Assembly (NCBI RefSeq): GCF_030272615.1
Contig: NC_081408.1
Location: 305,013,950 to 305,077,949 of the forward strand
Direction of reading: 5' to 3'
DNA from: Cryptomeria japonica
Lineage: Eukaryota; Streptophyta; Pinopsida; Cupressales; Cupressaceae
DNA length: 64,000 bases
The position numbers were made by a program, and so were the translations under genes. Below the pieces are notes generated by a model, which was not told the DNA's origin, did no database searches, and saw nothing but the letters and a program-made list of their open reading frames with translations. This document shows, piece after piece, positions 1 to 10,433 of the stretch; positions within the stretch are counted from its first letter, which is position 1, and every line of letters starts with the position of its first letter.

Positions 1-382
1 TAATCCACATAAGCAATTATCATAATCCTCATAATTTGATCCATTCCTAATGTATGCATCATATTTCTATCATCATAATAAAGTCCTGCAAATCTAATAA
101 TGACATACATCATCTCAAAGTTATCCTATTCTAGAATCATATAAAGTTCCATATCCATAATACATAAAAATGAAGCACCAATATACATCAATGTTATCCA
201 AATCCGGGAATCATATAAGTTCTAAATCCATAATACATAAAAATGAAGCACCAATATACATCAATGTTACCCAAATCCCAGAATCAAATAAGTTCTAAAT
301 CCATAATGCATAAAAATAAAGCATCCATAATAGTCTCATCATGAAAATAACAGAAATGCTAGGATGAGTCGGGGTAGGGCCT
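1..382. repeat. Short tandem repeat, ~74-bp period, in AT-rich DNA
   Basis: About 2.6 units of a 74-75-bp repeat run from about 131 to 325. Each unit holds GAATCA, then TCCATAATACATAAAAATG, then AAGCACC and a run ending ATGTTACCCAAATC. Units begin near 131, 205 and 279. The sequence before 131 is a more decayed version. The block ends near 382, where homology to the repeat at 21380 begins. No coding potential is seen. It may be the end of another transposon that truncated element A on its left, but only the junction itself is visible. Confidence 0.6.
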
Positions 383-1509
383 CACAGCAAATTGCGAGAG
401 ATCGGTCAGCCATCGCTATACCGCAAGATGAATATGCTCGATGGCTAAGCACCATGACATGGTGACAAGGCACATGCTGAAAAGGGAAAGTTAAAGATCA
501 CTGAGATCCAACAGTAGATCAAGGTAGATCAACGGCAGGTCCGAGATGATCCAATGGTTTTTGCTATGTTAAGATGGTTAACTGCTTGCTAGTTATCATC
601 ACAACTTGGAAACTGGTGAGGTGGCATTAAGGTGGACTCTAAGGAAATCACAAGGTGCCACATGGTGGCATGCATCAGAAAAGGTGGAAGGTCCAGTGAT
701 GATGATGTGTGGCAGGCTCGGTAGACAAGTGGTGAGATAGGCAGATCTCATGAGCGAACCAGGGGGTGACACTTGGTGACATGCGGTAGAGGGGAGCAGA
801 TTAGTCGGGTTTAATGGTCAGGTAGATCAAGGAAGATCGAATGGTGATATGAGAGATCTAACAATGGTTGCTATACCATGATAGAAAGAAGCTCACCACT
901 TATACCCGTGACTTGGAGACAAAGAACATGTGGAAAAGATGAGCGTCTCAAGTGCTAAAGCTCAAGACGTTTGAGGGCAGATCAACGGTTGTTGCTATAC
1001 CGCAAGATGAAGATGGTCACTAGTTATCTCCTGTGACATAGCGATTGGAAAGGTGGTAGTTGAGGTGGTCGTCCAGGTGGTCTCAAAATGAATGAGGATG
1101 TGCCATGTGGCAGAGCATAGAAGAAGAACTAGGGTGGCAGTCCAAGATGATCAGATGATGGTGCGAGAGATCTAACGGCCATCGCTATACTATTATGCGA
1201 AAGTGCTCAACTGTTAATCTTCATGACTTAGCGACTGATGAGATGGCATCTAGTGGTGGATGAAGTGGCTGACACGTGGTGACATGCGGCAGAAGGGAGT
1301 AGACCAGCCAAGGTAAAGGTTGAGCAGATCAAGGAAGATCGGTCAGTGATGCAAATGACAAGACGGTGGTCAATATACCGCGAGATGAGTATGCTCGATA
1401 GTTATTCCCCATGACATAGCGACTGGCGAGGTGGCAATAGAGTTGGTCGTCCAGGTGGGCTCAGAGTGAATCAGGATGTGCCACATGGAAGAGCCTAGAA
1501 TAAGAACCA
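383..1509 (+). repeat. Element A left LTR-like repeat, part 1 (degenerate ~150-190-bp array)
   Basis: This block matches 21380-22480 throughout. It is an array of decayed units of roughly 150-190 bp. Each has a core like GCTATACCGCAAGATGAAGAT, followed by a GTTATC...GACTTGGCGAC phrase and a GAGGTGGCA phrase. Cores are visible near 412, 556, 872, 993, 1184 and 1368. Many variants are TG/CA for CG, as expected from methylated-CpG decay. The copia element interrupts it after 1514. Confidence 0.75.
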
Positions 1510-1514
1510 GGGTG
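1510..1514. repeat. Target-site duplication of the copia element, left copy (GGGTG)
   Basis: GGGTG at 1510-1514 directly precedes the 5' LTR, and GGGTG at 9214-9218 directly follows the 3' LTR. The uninterrupted paralogue near 22500 carries only one copy of this site (AAGGTGGGCCCAGG), which is an independent empty-site check. Confidence 0.93.
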
Positions 1515-3043
1515 TGTTGGCATTATAACAGACAAGTGGAGATTGTTGGCATTTCAATAAGGATATTGAGAAGGTTGTTGATGATTATGGATATAATTGA
1601 TTAAGGATGATTACTGTCTTAATATTATTATTTTGTCATTGATGTCAAAAAATTGATTTTCTAATTCAGTATGATGTTGTCATATCTTAAGAAGTACGAT
1701 TTGATGAGTATAAAGATGTCGGTAAAAGACACAGAAAGAATATGATGAATAAGAGGAGAAATAAGTTATTCAATGGGCAACTATTACCGAGTTAGACAAT
1801 GATGAGATCATGATGTTTAGATTGTTTTGATATCATACATATGTTATTGATTGTAAGGTTAATACTATACTATGTTACCGAGCAAAGAACCTAGTTGGTA
1901 AACCCTAAGGAACCTAGTCGGTAAACCCTAAGGTTATCACTATCGGTTAATGTAGGCATAATGTCTACCGAGTGAAGTTTAGTATTTACCGAGTTGCAAC
2001 CGAGTAATAACAGAATGCATTAAATGATTACATGCATTATTTAATGAAGGAAGCTGATGAGCTAGCTATGATTAAATGATTGGTATGCCATGAATGAAAT
2101 TTGTTAAAGAATCTATGGCAAAAGAAAATCAGCAGGAAGATCTGTAGCCTAGATTGAATCGCAATACCCTAGCACAAGTTCCAAGAAATGTATGCAAGTT
2201 CCAACGCGGGGTAACACATTTTCAGATCAGCGAATACATTGAACCTGGACAAAGTTTGAAGATCTGATGGCTATGATTGATCATGGGAAATGTGATCAAG
2301 GAGATTAAGCGGTTAGCTATTGTTTATAAATAAAGAATTGTTGATAAACAATGCATGCGGGCAAGTGTATGCATAGGGATGCTACATAGTGATTACCAAG
2401 CACTGAAGCTTGAAGACCTGTTTTGAATAACAGAGTATAGAGCCTAGTAGATGGACAAGATTAGCTCTATGTCTATATTATATTGAGAAAATAAGAATCT
2501 GCTTTACCATTTTAGATGTGAAGTTGCAAATAGATTTTTATTACTATTATTTTGTGAAGTGACAGAAAATCTCTTAACCGAGTGGACTTAACAGTCTTAT
2601 TTGTAAAACCCTCTAGCAAGGTGACATTCTGATTGAGTGTTTGAAATCCTTTAACAAGGTCACTTCTAACAAGGTGAAGATCCTAACAGATCTAAAGGAA
2701 ATCCCTTAATCGGGTCACATCTAGCAATGTGTTTGTAATCTTTTAACAGGATTTGCTTTTAACCGAGCATACTCTAGAAGAGTATATTTCTTAGTGGGTC
2801 CAAAATCCCATAGTAGTTTTTCCCTATTTGGGTTTCCACATTAAATTTGGTGTTATGAGTGCTATGATGTTTATATGCTTTTGAGTTTGCATGTTTAGCA
2901 GTTTTGGTTATATTACTAAAGTATATGTTACCGAGGTTGAATCTGATGTTTTTATGGAAGATTAAGTTTATATGATTCACACCCCCCCCCTTCTCATCTT
3001 ATTAGCTTGGCATCTGTACTTACATTAAGTATCAGAACTATCA
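1515..3043 (+). repeat. 5' LTR of the copia element (1,529 bp)
   Basis: The LTR starts TG and ends CA and is paired with 7690-9213. Internal structure includes a 29-bp echo at its start (TGTTGGCATT again at 1544), a duplicated phrase around 1886-1935 (GAACCTAGTYGGTAAACCC twice), a TATA box at 2325 and eight copies of ACCGAG. After the TATA box lies a run of short repeated phrases such as CTAACAAGGTGA and CTAGCAAGGTGA (2605-2730). Confidence 0.93.
2325..2332 (+). promoter_or_regulatory. TATA box of the copia 5' LTR
   Basis: TATAAATA lies in GTTTATAAATAAAG. The same box is conserved in the 3' LTR at 8500-8507. It is the best TATA consensus in the LTR and would put transcript initiation about 30 bp downstream, leaving some 680 bp of R/U5. 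The start site is inferred from the consensus only. Confidence 0.6.
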
Positions 3044-3045
3044 AT

Positions 3046-3057
3046 TGGTATCAGAGC
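3046..3057 (+). other. Primer-binding site, initiator-Met tRNA type
   Basis: TGGTATCAGAGC sits two bases after the LTR end. This is the standard plant copia primer site, complementary to the 3' end of initiator-Met tRNA. Confidence 0.93.
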
Positions 3058-3108
3058 TTTGGACTCCAAAAGAAAAAGTTTAAAGGTACTTGAGGCAAAG
3101 ATCCAAAG

Positions 3109-4052
3109 ATGTATAAGAGGGATGTACCGAAGCTGAACAAGTCAAGTTTCTCTACATGGCAGAAAAGGATGAAGCTATACCTATCAGGTGTTGGAGAATA
3201 TGTTGTATATTATCTGGAGAATGATTTTATCACACCGAGCATCTATCCATTTACAATGGAAGAGATAAAGGCAAAGAAAGAACATATCCAAGCAATGATT
3301 GAAATAACATCTGCATTGACCGATTCGGAGTTTAATGATCTAGAAGGCTACAATGATGCAAAGGCTATGTGGGACAAGCTCATATCTATGTATGGAGGAG
3401 ATGAACATGTTCAAAGAGAAAAAGTGGATAGTCTAAGAGGGCAACTTGAATCTATGAGGATGAATGAAGGTGAGAACATAACCCAGTACAGTACAAGACT
3501 AAAGGAGATTATGAATCAAATCAAAGGAGCCGGTGGAACCTTCGAAGAAAAGGACATAACAAGTTGTTAAGAACCCTTCTACCAGCTTATGCAATCTGAG
3601 TCTCTGCAATCAATGAATTGAGGTCTATACCAAACATGCCAGTTTCTTTAGATGCTACTATTGGTAAGCTACATGCATTTGAGTTAAGTAATTTTGGTAA
3701 CAGTGGGTCTTCGGTAAATAAAGTTGAATCTGCATTTAGTTCTTTTCATCTTGATGAATCTAATGATTACAATGAAAGAAAGTATAAGTACTCTGAAGGA
3801 GATCACAGTGGAGCAAGTGAAAGATTTCACAAGAACATGGAGGAAGTACACAAACTGTATGAGGAAATCAGAAAGCAAGAAGAGTTTGAAGCACTATTAG
3901 CTAGAAGGTTACCGAGAGGCAAAGGTAATCATAAAGGAAAATTACCTTTGAAATGTTTCAATTGTGATAACATAGGACATATGGCTTCTAACTATCATGA
4001 TAAAGATTTTACTGAAAAAGAGAGATTACCGAGATCACAGATAGAAAGATAA
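3109..4052 (+). pseudogene. gag: copia gag (capsid/nucleocapsid), frameshifted
   Basis: Gag forms the particle in which copia RNA is reverse transcribed. The start is the ATG at 3109, 65 bp after the LTR, beginning MYKRDVPKLN. The first part has the UBN2-type gag pattern: a WQKRM start, then an AKAMWDKL...YGG segment and a YSTRLKEI segment. That frame ends at 3570. Reading continues in a different frame by 3576, with a stop near 3597 in a CGA-type context (consistent with C>T decay), and runs to 4052. The nucleocapsid CCHC knuckle at 3954-3995 is damaged: Cys, Cys and His are present but the last Cys is Tyr (tat at 3993). Protein and particle function are therefore lost. Confidence 0.9.
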
Positions 4053-5250
4053 TCATTACAGAGGACACCGAGACTTCAGAAGAAGAGATAGAAAGACATG
4101 CTTAATAACTGATGAGGAATCCAATGATGATAAATCAGATGAAACTAATAAAAAGGAAGTAGTTTATGTGGCTATCAAAGATTGATCAGATGAAGAAAGG
4201 TATGAAGAAAAAGCCCTAATATCTCACATAAATACTAATGACTCTTGGATCATAGATAGTGGATGCTCACATCACATGAGAGGTGATACACACAAGTTTG
4301 TTATGTTAGAAGACTATGATGGAGGCTATGTAAGATTTGGTAATGATGCACCATGTCCAGTAAAAGGTAAAGCATCCATAACACTTCTTGACAATGTAAA
4401 GTGCAATGATGTTTATTGGGTTGAAGGTTTGAAATACAATTTGTTGAGTGTAGTATAACTAAACAATACAGGATACCGAATAGAATTTCAAAAAGGAATT
4501 GTCAAAGTTTATGACAAGCATGGAAAGTTAGCTGCTACCGGAACATAAACAAAAGGTAATACATTTCACCTTGACTCAACTCAGAATAAATGTCTATATG
4601 CAAAGATAGATGATACCTGGTTATGGCATAAAAGGTTTTATCATGTAAATTTTGATAATCTGATCAAAATAAGCAAGAAGCACCGAGTAAGAGGTCTACC
4701 AAGTCTTGAAAAACTTGAGAATGCTATGTGCCGAGGATGCCAGATGGGCAAAATGACAAGATCAAGCTTTACAAGTAAGTCTTACACTTCTAAGGGAATT
4801 TTAGATCTTGTGCACACCGATCTTTGTGTTCTTATGAAAGTTCAAAGTTATTATGGTGATAAATATTTTATATTATTTGTGGATGATTACTCAAGGATGA
4901 TGTCAGTAATGTTTTTAAAAGAAAAATAAGAAGCTTTTCAAATGTTTAAATGGTACAAAGCAAGAGTTGAAAATGAAATAGGAAGACAACTGAAATGTCT
5001 TAGATCAAATAGAGGAGGAGAGTTCACATCTGATGAGTTCAACTTATTTTGCAATGACCATGGTATTAAAAGACAAGTCTCTGCACCAAGAACTCCACAA
5101 CAAAATGGAATAGCTGATAGAAGAAATGGATCTATTGGGGATTGTGCCAGAACCCTGATGATTGAAAAGAAAGTGCCTCAAACATTTTGGAGAGAAGCAA
5201 TAAGCACAACAGTTTACACCCCAAACTGAGTACAACTGAAAAAAGGAACT
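4053..5250 (+). pseudogene. pol: copia pol, protease and integrase part
   Basis: This is the first half of pol. The aspartic protease shows the WIIDSGCSHHM signature, with Asp-Ser-Gly at 4255-4263 intact. The pre-integrase zinc finger follows (WLWHKR...H, then CRGCQMGK), with both His and both Cys present. In the integrase core the first acid is present (HTDL, gat at 4819). The second is Asn instead of Asp (RSNRGGEF, aat at 5008). The third is Asp instead of Glu (QQNGIADRR, gat at 5116). In-frame stops lie at 4183, 4456, 4546, 4927 and 5227. Strand transfer activity would be lost even without the stops. The whole segment remains in one frame. Confidence 0.92.
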
Positions 5251-7285
5251 TTGAAGACACCATATGAAATCTGGTATGACAAGAAACCTAATGTAAGTTT
5301 TTTTAAAATCTTTGGAGGTAGATGCTTTGTACACAAAGATGATAGAAATGGCAAGTTTGATCAAAAAAGTGAAGAAGGAACATTTCTTGGTTATTCTTCT
5401 AGAAGTAAAGCATTTAAATGTCTGATCAAATCATCTAACAAAATAGTAGAAATTGCAAATGTGAAAATTGATGAATTTGCAGAAAGAAATGATGAAGGAA
5501 ACTCCAAACAACCAGAAGATTATGATGAATTTGTCTATGTTCAATCGACAAGTCTTACTGAGAGAACTGTTGAAGAAAATGAAGAGAATATCCAGTTACC
5601 GAGTGATGAAGAAGATCGTATAGAGCCTACCGAGCCTATATTAGCCAAGTATGTCAGAAGACATCATGCATCAAGTCAGATTATAGGAGATAAGGATGAT
5701 CTAGTGATGACAAGGAACAAACTGAGACAGAACACATGTCTGATATCTGAATTTGAACCAAGAATAGTGAAAGAGGCATTTAACAGTGAAGATTGGATAA
5801 ATGCTATGACAGAAGAGATTGATCAAATCAAGAAGAATGACACATGGACACTAATCCCAAGACTGAAGGACAAAAATGTAATCGGTACAAAGTGGATTTT
5901 CAGAAACAAGTTGAATGAAAAAGGAGAGGTCATTCGAAATAAAGCTAGACTAGTTTGCAAAGGTTATGCCCAAGAAGAAGGAATTGATTATGGTGAAACT
6001 TTTGCACCTGTGGCTAGACTTGAAGGAGTAAGAACACTGTTGGCATATGCTACTTACAAAAATTTTAAGGTTTATCAAATGGATGTCAAATCTACATTTC
6101 TGAATGGTATATTAGAAGAAGAAGTTTTTATTGAACAACCTGAAGGATTTGTTGAAAACAAGAATGAAGATCAAGTATGTAAATTGAACAAAGCTTTATA
6201 TGGTTTGAAACAAGCACCTAGAGCATGGTATGAAAGATTGCACTCTTATTTAATCAAGATTGGTTTTATAAGAACAAGTGAAAACAATATGTACATGAAG
6301 AATGATGAAAATGGAATACTGATCTCAGCCATATTTGTTGATGATATTATCTTTTGTGGAAATGACTCTTTATGCAAGAACTTTGGAAATGAAATGAGCA
6401 AAGAATTTGAGATGTCATTAATTGGTGAGATAAAGTACTTTATAGGTTTGCAGATACTGCAAATGAAAAATGAGATTTTTACTACTCAATCCAAGTACAC
6501 AAATGAAATCTTGAAGAAATTTGGAATGGAGGATTCAAAACCAGTAAGTACTCCTATGACTACCAACTGTAAATTATCAAAGATTGATGAATCTGCATCT
6601 ATTGATGACACTTTACCGATCCATGATTGGAAAGCTACAATATATTGTTCACAACAAACCAGACATAACACATGTAGTAGGTATAGTTGCAAGATTCTCT
6701 ACAGATCCTAAGGAAACACACATGACAGCAATCAAGAGAATTTTCATATACTTGAAAGGCACTGAGGATTATGGCTTAGTATATCAGAAAGGAAATGACT
6801 TTGATTTAAAAATTTATACTGATGCTGATTGGGCAGGCAACATTGATGACAAGAAAAGCACAAGTGGAGGAGCTTTCTTTTTAGGAGAAAGACTAGTGAG
6901 TTGGCTTAACAAGAAACAAGGATGTGTTTCACAGTCAACAGCAAAAGTTGAATACGTTGTTGCAGCATTGAATTGTTCCAACATAGCATGGATCAAACAA
7001 CTGTTGGAAGGTATAAATGAGAAATTTACCAAGCTAGTAACTATATTCTGTGACAATACTAGTGATATTAATATTTCAAAGAATCTTGTTATGTACTCTA
7101 AGACAAAGCACATCTCTATCAAATATCATTATCTTAGAGAAGAAGCTCAAGAGAAGAAAGTGGTGTTGGAGTATGTTAGCACAAAGGAACAAATAGCAGA
7201 TATCTTCACCAAGCCACTACCAAGGGACACTTTTGAGTATCTCATAAGTAAGTTAAGGGTCCTACCCCTATCTTCTACTCACTGA
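5251..7285 (+). pseudogene. pol: copia pol, reverse transcriptase and RNase H part
   Basis: A 486-codon open stretch (5251-6711) holds the integrase C-terminal [16 protein letters not shown] motif and then the copia RT. RT landmarks are [49 protein letters not shown] and the catalytic FVDDI box (Asp-Asp at 6340-6345). A one-base indel near 6611 moves the reading into the next frame. From there the RNase H domain reads YTDADWAG, KSTSGG, SWLNKKQ and CDNTSDINISKN through to a stop at 7283-7285. The usual STAEAEY phrase is STAKVEY, so the first Glu is Lys. This is the best-preserved part of the element. Confidence 0.93.
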
Positions 7286-7689
7286 CCGAGTTCGGTGAAG
7301 GCATCAATTCGATGACTCTACAGAATATCTTTAGGAGTTGATGTTGATTTACACACTTTAGGAGGTTTTCTAAAGGTATGTAGGAAACAAATACATGGAA
7401 CAGGAATTGAAGACAAAATGCTCTGACCGAGACTAAGTTGATACATAACAGCAGGAATTCACTTCATACAGGAAGAAATTATGTTTTATTTCTTTACTTT
7501 TTGGCATTGTTGTCAAAGGGGGAGAAGACTGAAGAAAAAGAAGACTGAAGAGAAAAGAAGAGAAGACTAATGTATGGGGGAGAATTCTGATGACAGAAGG
7601 AGAGCATTTTAGCATTTCAGAATCTCATAGCAATCCGAATCAATTAGGTCAAATCAATTGGTTTTGCCATCAATGCCAAAGGGGGAGAT
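7286..7689 (+). other. copia 3' untranslated region with polypurine tract
   Basis: Non-coding. The polypurine tract that primes plus-strand DNA is AAAGGGGGAGA at 7678-7688, one base before the 3' LTR. A second copy of nearly the same tract, AAAGGGGGAGAAG, lies at 7515-7527 and is also preceded by a TTGGCATTGTTGTC phrase. It is either an upstream accessory tract or an old duplication of the true one. Confidence 0.85.
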
Positions 7690-9213
7690 TGTTGGCATTA
7701 TAATAGACAAGTGGAGATTGTTGGCATTTCAATAAGGATATTGAGAAGGTTGTTGATGATTATGGATATAACTGATTAAGGATGATTACTGTCTTAATAT
7801 TATTATTTTCTCATTGATATCAAGAAATTGATTTTCTAATTCAGTATGATGTTGCCATATCTTAAGAAGTATGATTTGATGAGTATAAAGATGTCGATAA
7901 AAGACACAAAAAGAATATGATGAATAAGGGGAGAAATAAGTTATTCAATGGGCAACTATTACCGAGTTAAAAAATGATGAGATCATGATGTTTAGATTGT
8001 TTTGATATCATACATATGTTATTGATTGTAAAGTTAATACTATACTATGTTACCGAGCAAAGAACCTAGTTGGTAAACCCTAAGGAACCTAGTCGGTAAA
8101 CCCTAAGGTTATCACTATTGGTTAATGAAGGCAGGATGTCTATCGAGTGAAGTTTAGTATTTACCGAGTTGCAACTAAGTAATAACATAATGCATTAAAT
8201 GATTACATGCATTATTTAATGAAGGAAGCTGATGAGTTGGCTATGATTAAATAATTGGTATGCCATGAATGAAGTTTGTTAAAGAATCTATGGCAAAGGA
8301 AAATCGGCAGGAAGATCTACAGCTCAGATTGAACCACAATACCCTAGTACAAGTTCCAAGAAATGTATGCAAGTTCTAAGGTGGGGTAACACGTTTTCAG
8401 ATCGGCGAATACATTGAACCTGGACAAAGTTTGAAGATCTGATGGCTATGATTGATCATGGGAAATGTGATCAAGGAGATTAAGCAGTTAGCTATTGTTT
8501 ATAAATAAGGAACTGTTGATAAACAATGCATGCGGGCAAGTGTATGCACAGGGATGCTACATAGTGATTACTGAGCACTGAAGATTGAAGACCTGTTTTG
8601 AATAATAGAGTATAGAGCCCAGTAGATGGACAAGATTAGTTCTATGTCTATATTGTATTGAGAAAATAAGAATCTGCTTTACCATTTTAGATGTGAAGTT
8701 GCAGATAGATTTTTATTACTGTTATTTTGTGAAGTGACAGAAAATATCTTAACTGAATGGACTTAACAGTCTTATTTGTAAAACCCTCTAGCAAGGTGAC
8801 ATTCTAATTGAGTGTTTGAAATCCTTTAACAAGGTCACTTCTAACAAGGTGAAGATCCTAACAGATCTGAGGGAAATCCCTTAACCGGGTCACATCTAGC
8901 AATGTGTTTGTAATCTTTAACAGGATTTGCTTTTAACCGAGCATACTCTAGAAGAGTATATTTCTTAGTGGGTCCAAAATCCCACAGTGGTTTTTCCCTA
9001 TTTGGGTTTCCACGTTAAATCTGGTGTTATGAGTGCTATGATGTTTATATGCTTTTGAGTTTGCATGTTTAGTAGTTTTGGTTATATTACTGAAGTATAT
9101 GTTACCGAGGTTGAATCTGATGTTTTTTATGGAAGATTAAGTTTGTATGATTCACCCCCCCTCTCATCTTATTAGCTTGGCATCTGTACTTACATTAAGT
9201 ATCAGAACTATCA
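7690..9213 (+). repeat. 3' LTR of the copia element (1,524 bp)
   Basis: Collinear with 1515-3043 and with the same TG...CA ends. It is followed at once by the second target-site copy GGGTG (9214-9218). The TATA box is at 8500-8507. Confidence 0.93.
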
Positions 9214-9218
9214 GGGTG

Positions 9219-10433
9219 GGCCCAGGTCTAGTGACTAGTTAAGTGGGGTAATAGATGTAATGTTACACCAAAAAACTGATAAAAAGTGCGAGGAGTTGGA
9301 GGTTGTCATCAGACATCGGTAGCCCCATTTTGATGTTACCCTAATGTTTTGATGGAACCTATCAAATAGGTGGAGCCACAGACAAACCAGAAAGTGACAG
9401 CCGACAGAAAAGAGCAGCTCAGGCGAGTTAAAGGTTCAGCAAGTCCGATGATGATCGAGCAAGTCCGAGATGATCCGATGGCTATAGCTAAGGCACAATG
9501 AGAAGTTGCTCATCTAGTCATCATCGTGACTTGGTGACAAGGTGAGCCCAGGAAGAGGTGGGTCCATTCTAAAGTCTTGAGGCTTTTAAATGGAGCCTAG
9601 GTGGATCCATGGATAAATCAGGGGGTACCACATGGCAGAGAGCAAAAAGAGATCAAGGAAGATCAGACGATCAGGATATCTGTTTCATTGTCTTGTCGAT
9701 GACCCAATGGAATTGCCTTCGGTGATCGGGAGAACTAGTTGTTTGCAAACGAGGAGTTGTTTTCTGCATGAAAGATTGATGGTTGATTTCTGCATGAAAG
9801 ATTAAGTGTTATATAACATTGAAAAGCTCATGAAACAGGGAGATCATTTCCACAATCAGCTTCAATAGAAGTTTCAACACGAAAGGAGATTCCAGAGTTT
9901 CATGAAGATTTTTAGGTAGTGGGTTTTTCTTTTTCAGTGGAGCTATTTTGGGCAAGAATGGTAGTTCTATATTCAGTAGTGAGGGTTTCTTTTCATACAG
10001 CATTAGCTGGAGTCCTATTTTGGGGCATTGGATATTATTTTTTACAGTATTATGCATGAGTTTTATGCCATTTTTGGGCAGATTCTCCCAAGGCTTTTTC
10101 TCATGCAGATCTTTCTTTTTTTAGGGTTTTTGGAGGAGATAATCATCATGATATCTATATATTTTCTCTCTCTCCTTCTTTTTCCCTTTGGTTCTTTCTT
10201 TTTTGCATACACATTTTTTCAAAAAAAAGCATTAGATCTCAGCACTTTAGTATTTTAAGTTTTATAGCAGATTTCCTTTGATATTTCAGAGTTTAATATA
10301 TTTGCCTTAGTAATTGTGCATGTTCATTTGCAGATTTGATAGAAATTTACTATGTTTTAATTTAAAACCTTTGAATTTCAGTCTCTTTTATGTGCATGTA
10401 TCTTTTGCTTTTCGTATAATCACATGTTTTATG
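9219..10433 (+). repeat. Element A left LTR-like repeat, part 2
   Basis: This continues the repeat cut by the copia insertion and matches 22510-23736 to the end (about 6% different over 9830-10030). It carries one more decayed array unit near 9483. It then has a T-rich stretch with a TATATA-like box (9811-9817 region) and the phrase GTGGGTTTTTCTTTTTCAG. Homology stops at about 10433, just after CGTATAATCACA. If this is an LTR, that CACA is its likely end. Confidence 0.7.

Larger units (their letters stand above)
1515..9213 (+). mobile_element. Complete but inactive Ty1/copia LTR retrotransposon (7,699 bp)
   Basis: Both LTRs begin TGTTGGCATT and end ACTATCA. They are flanked by a 5-bp target duplication, with a primer-binding site, gag-pol and polypurine tract between them. 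Domain order is gag, protease, integrase, reverse transcriptase, RNase H, which is the copia order. The first ~300 bp of the two LTRs differ at about 12 positions, nearly all transitions, so divergence is about 4%. It is inactive: several in-frame stops, at least two frame changes, and changed catalytic residues in integrase. It is inserted in the left LTR-like repeat of element A. Confidence 0.95.
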
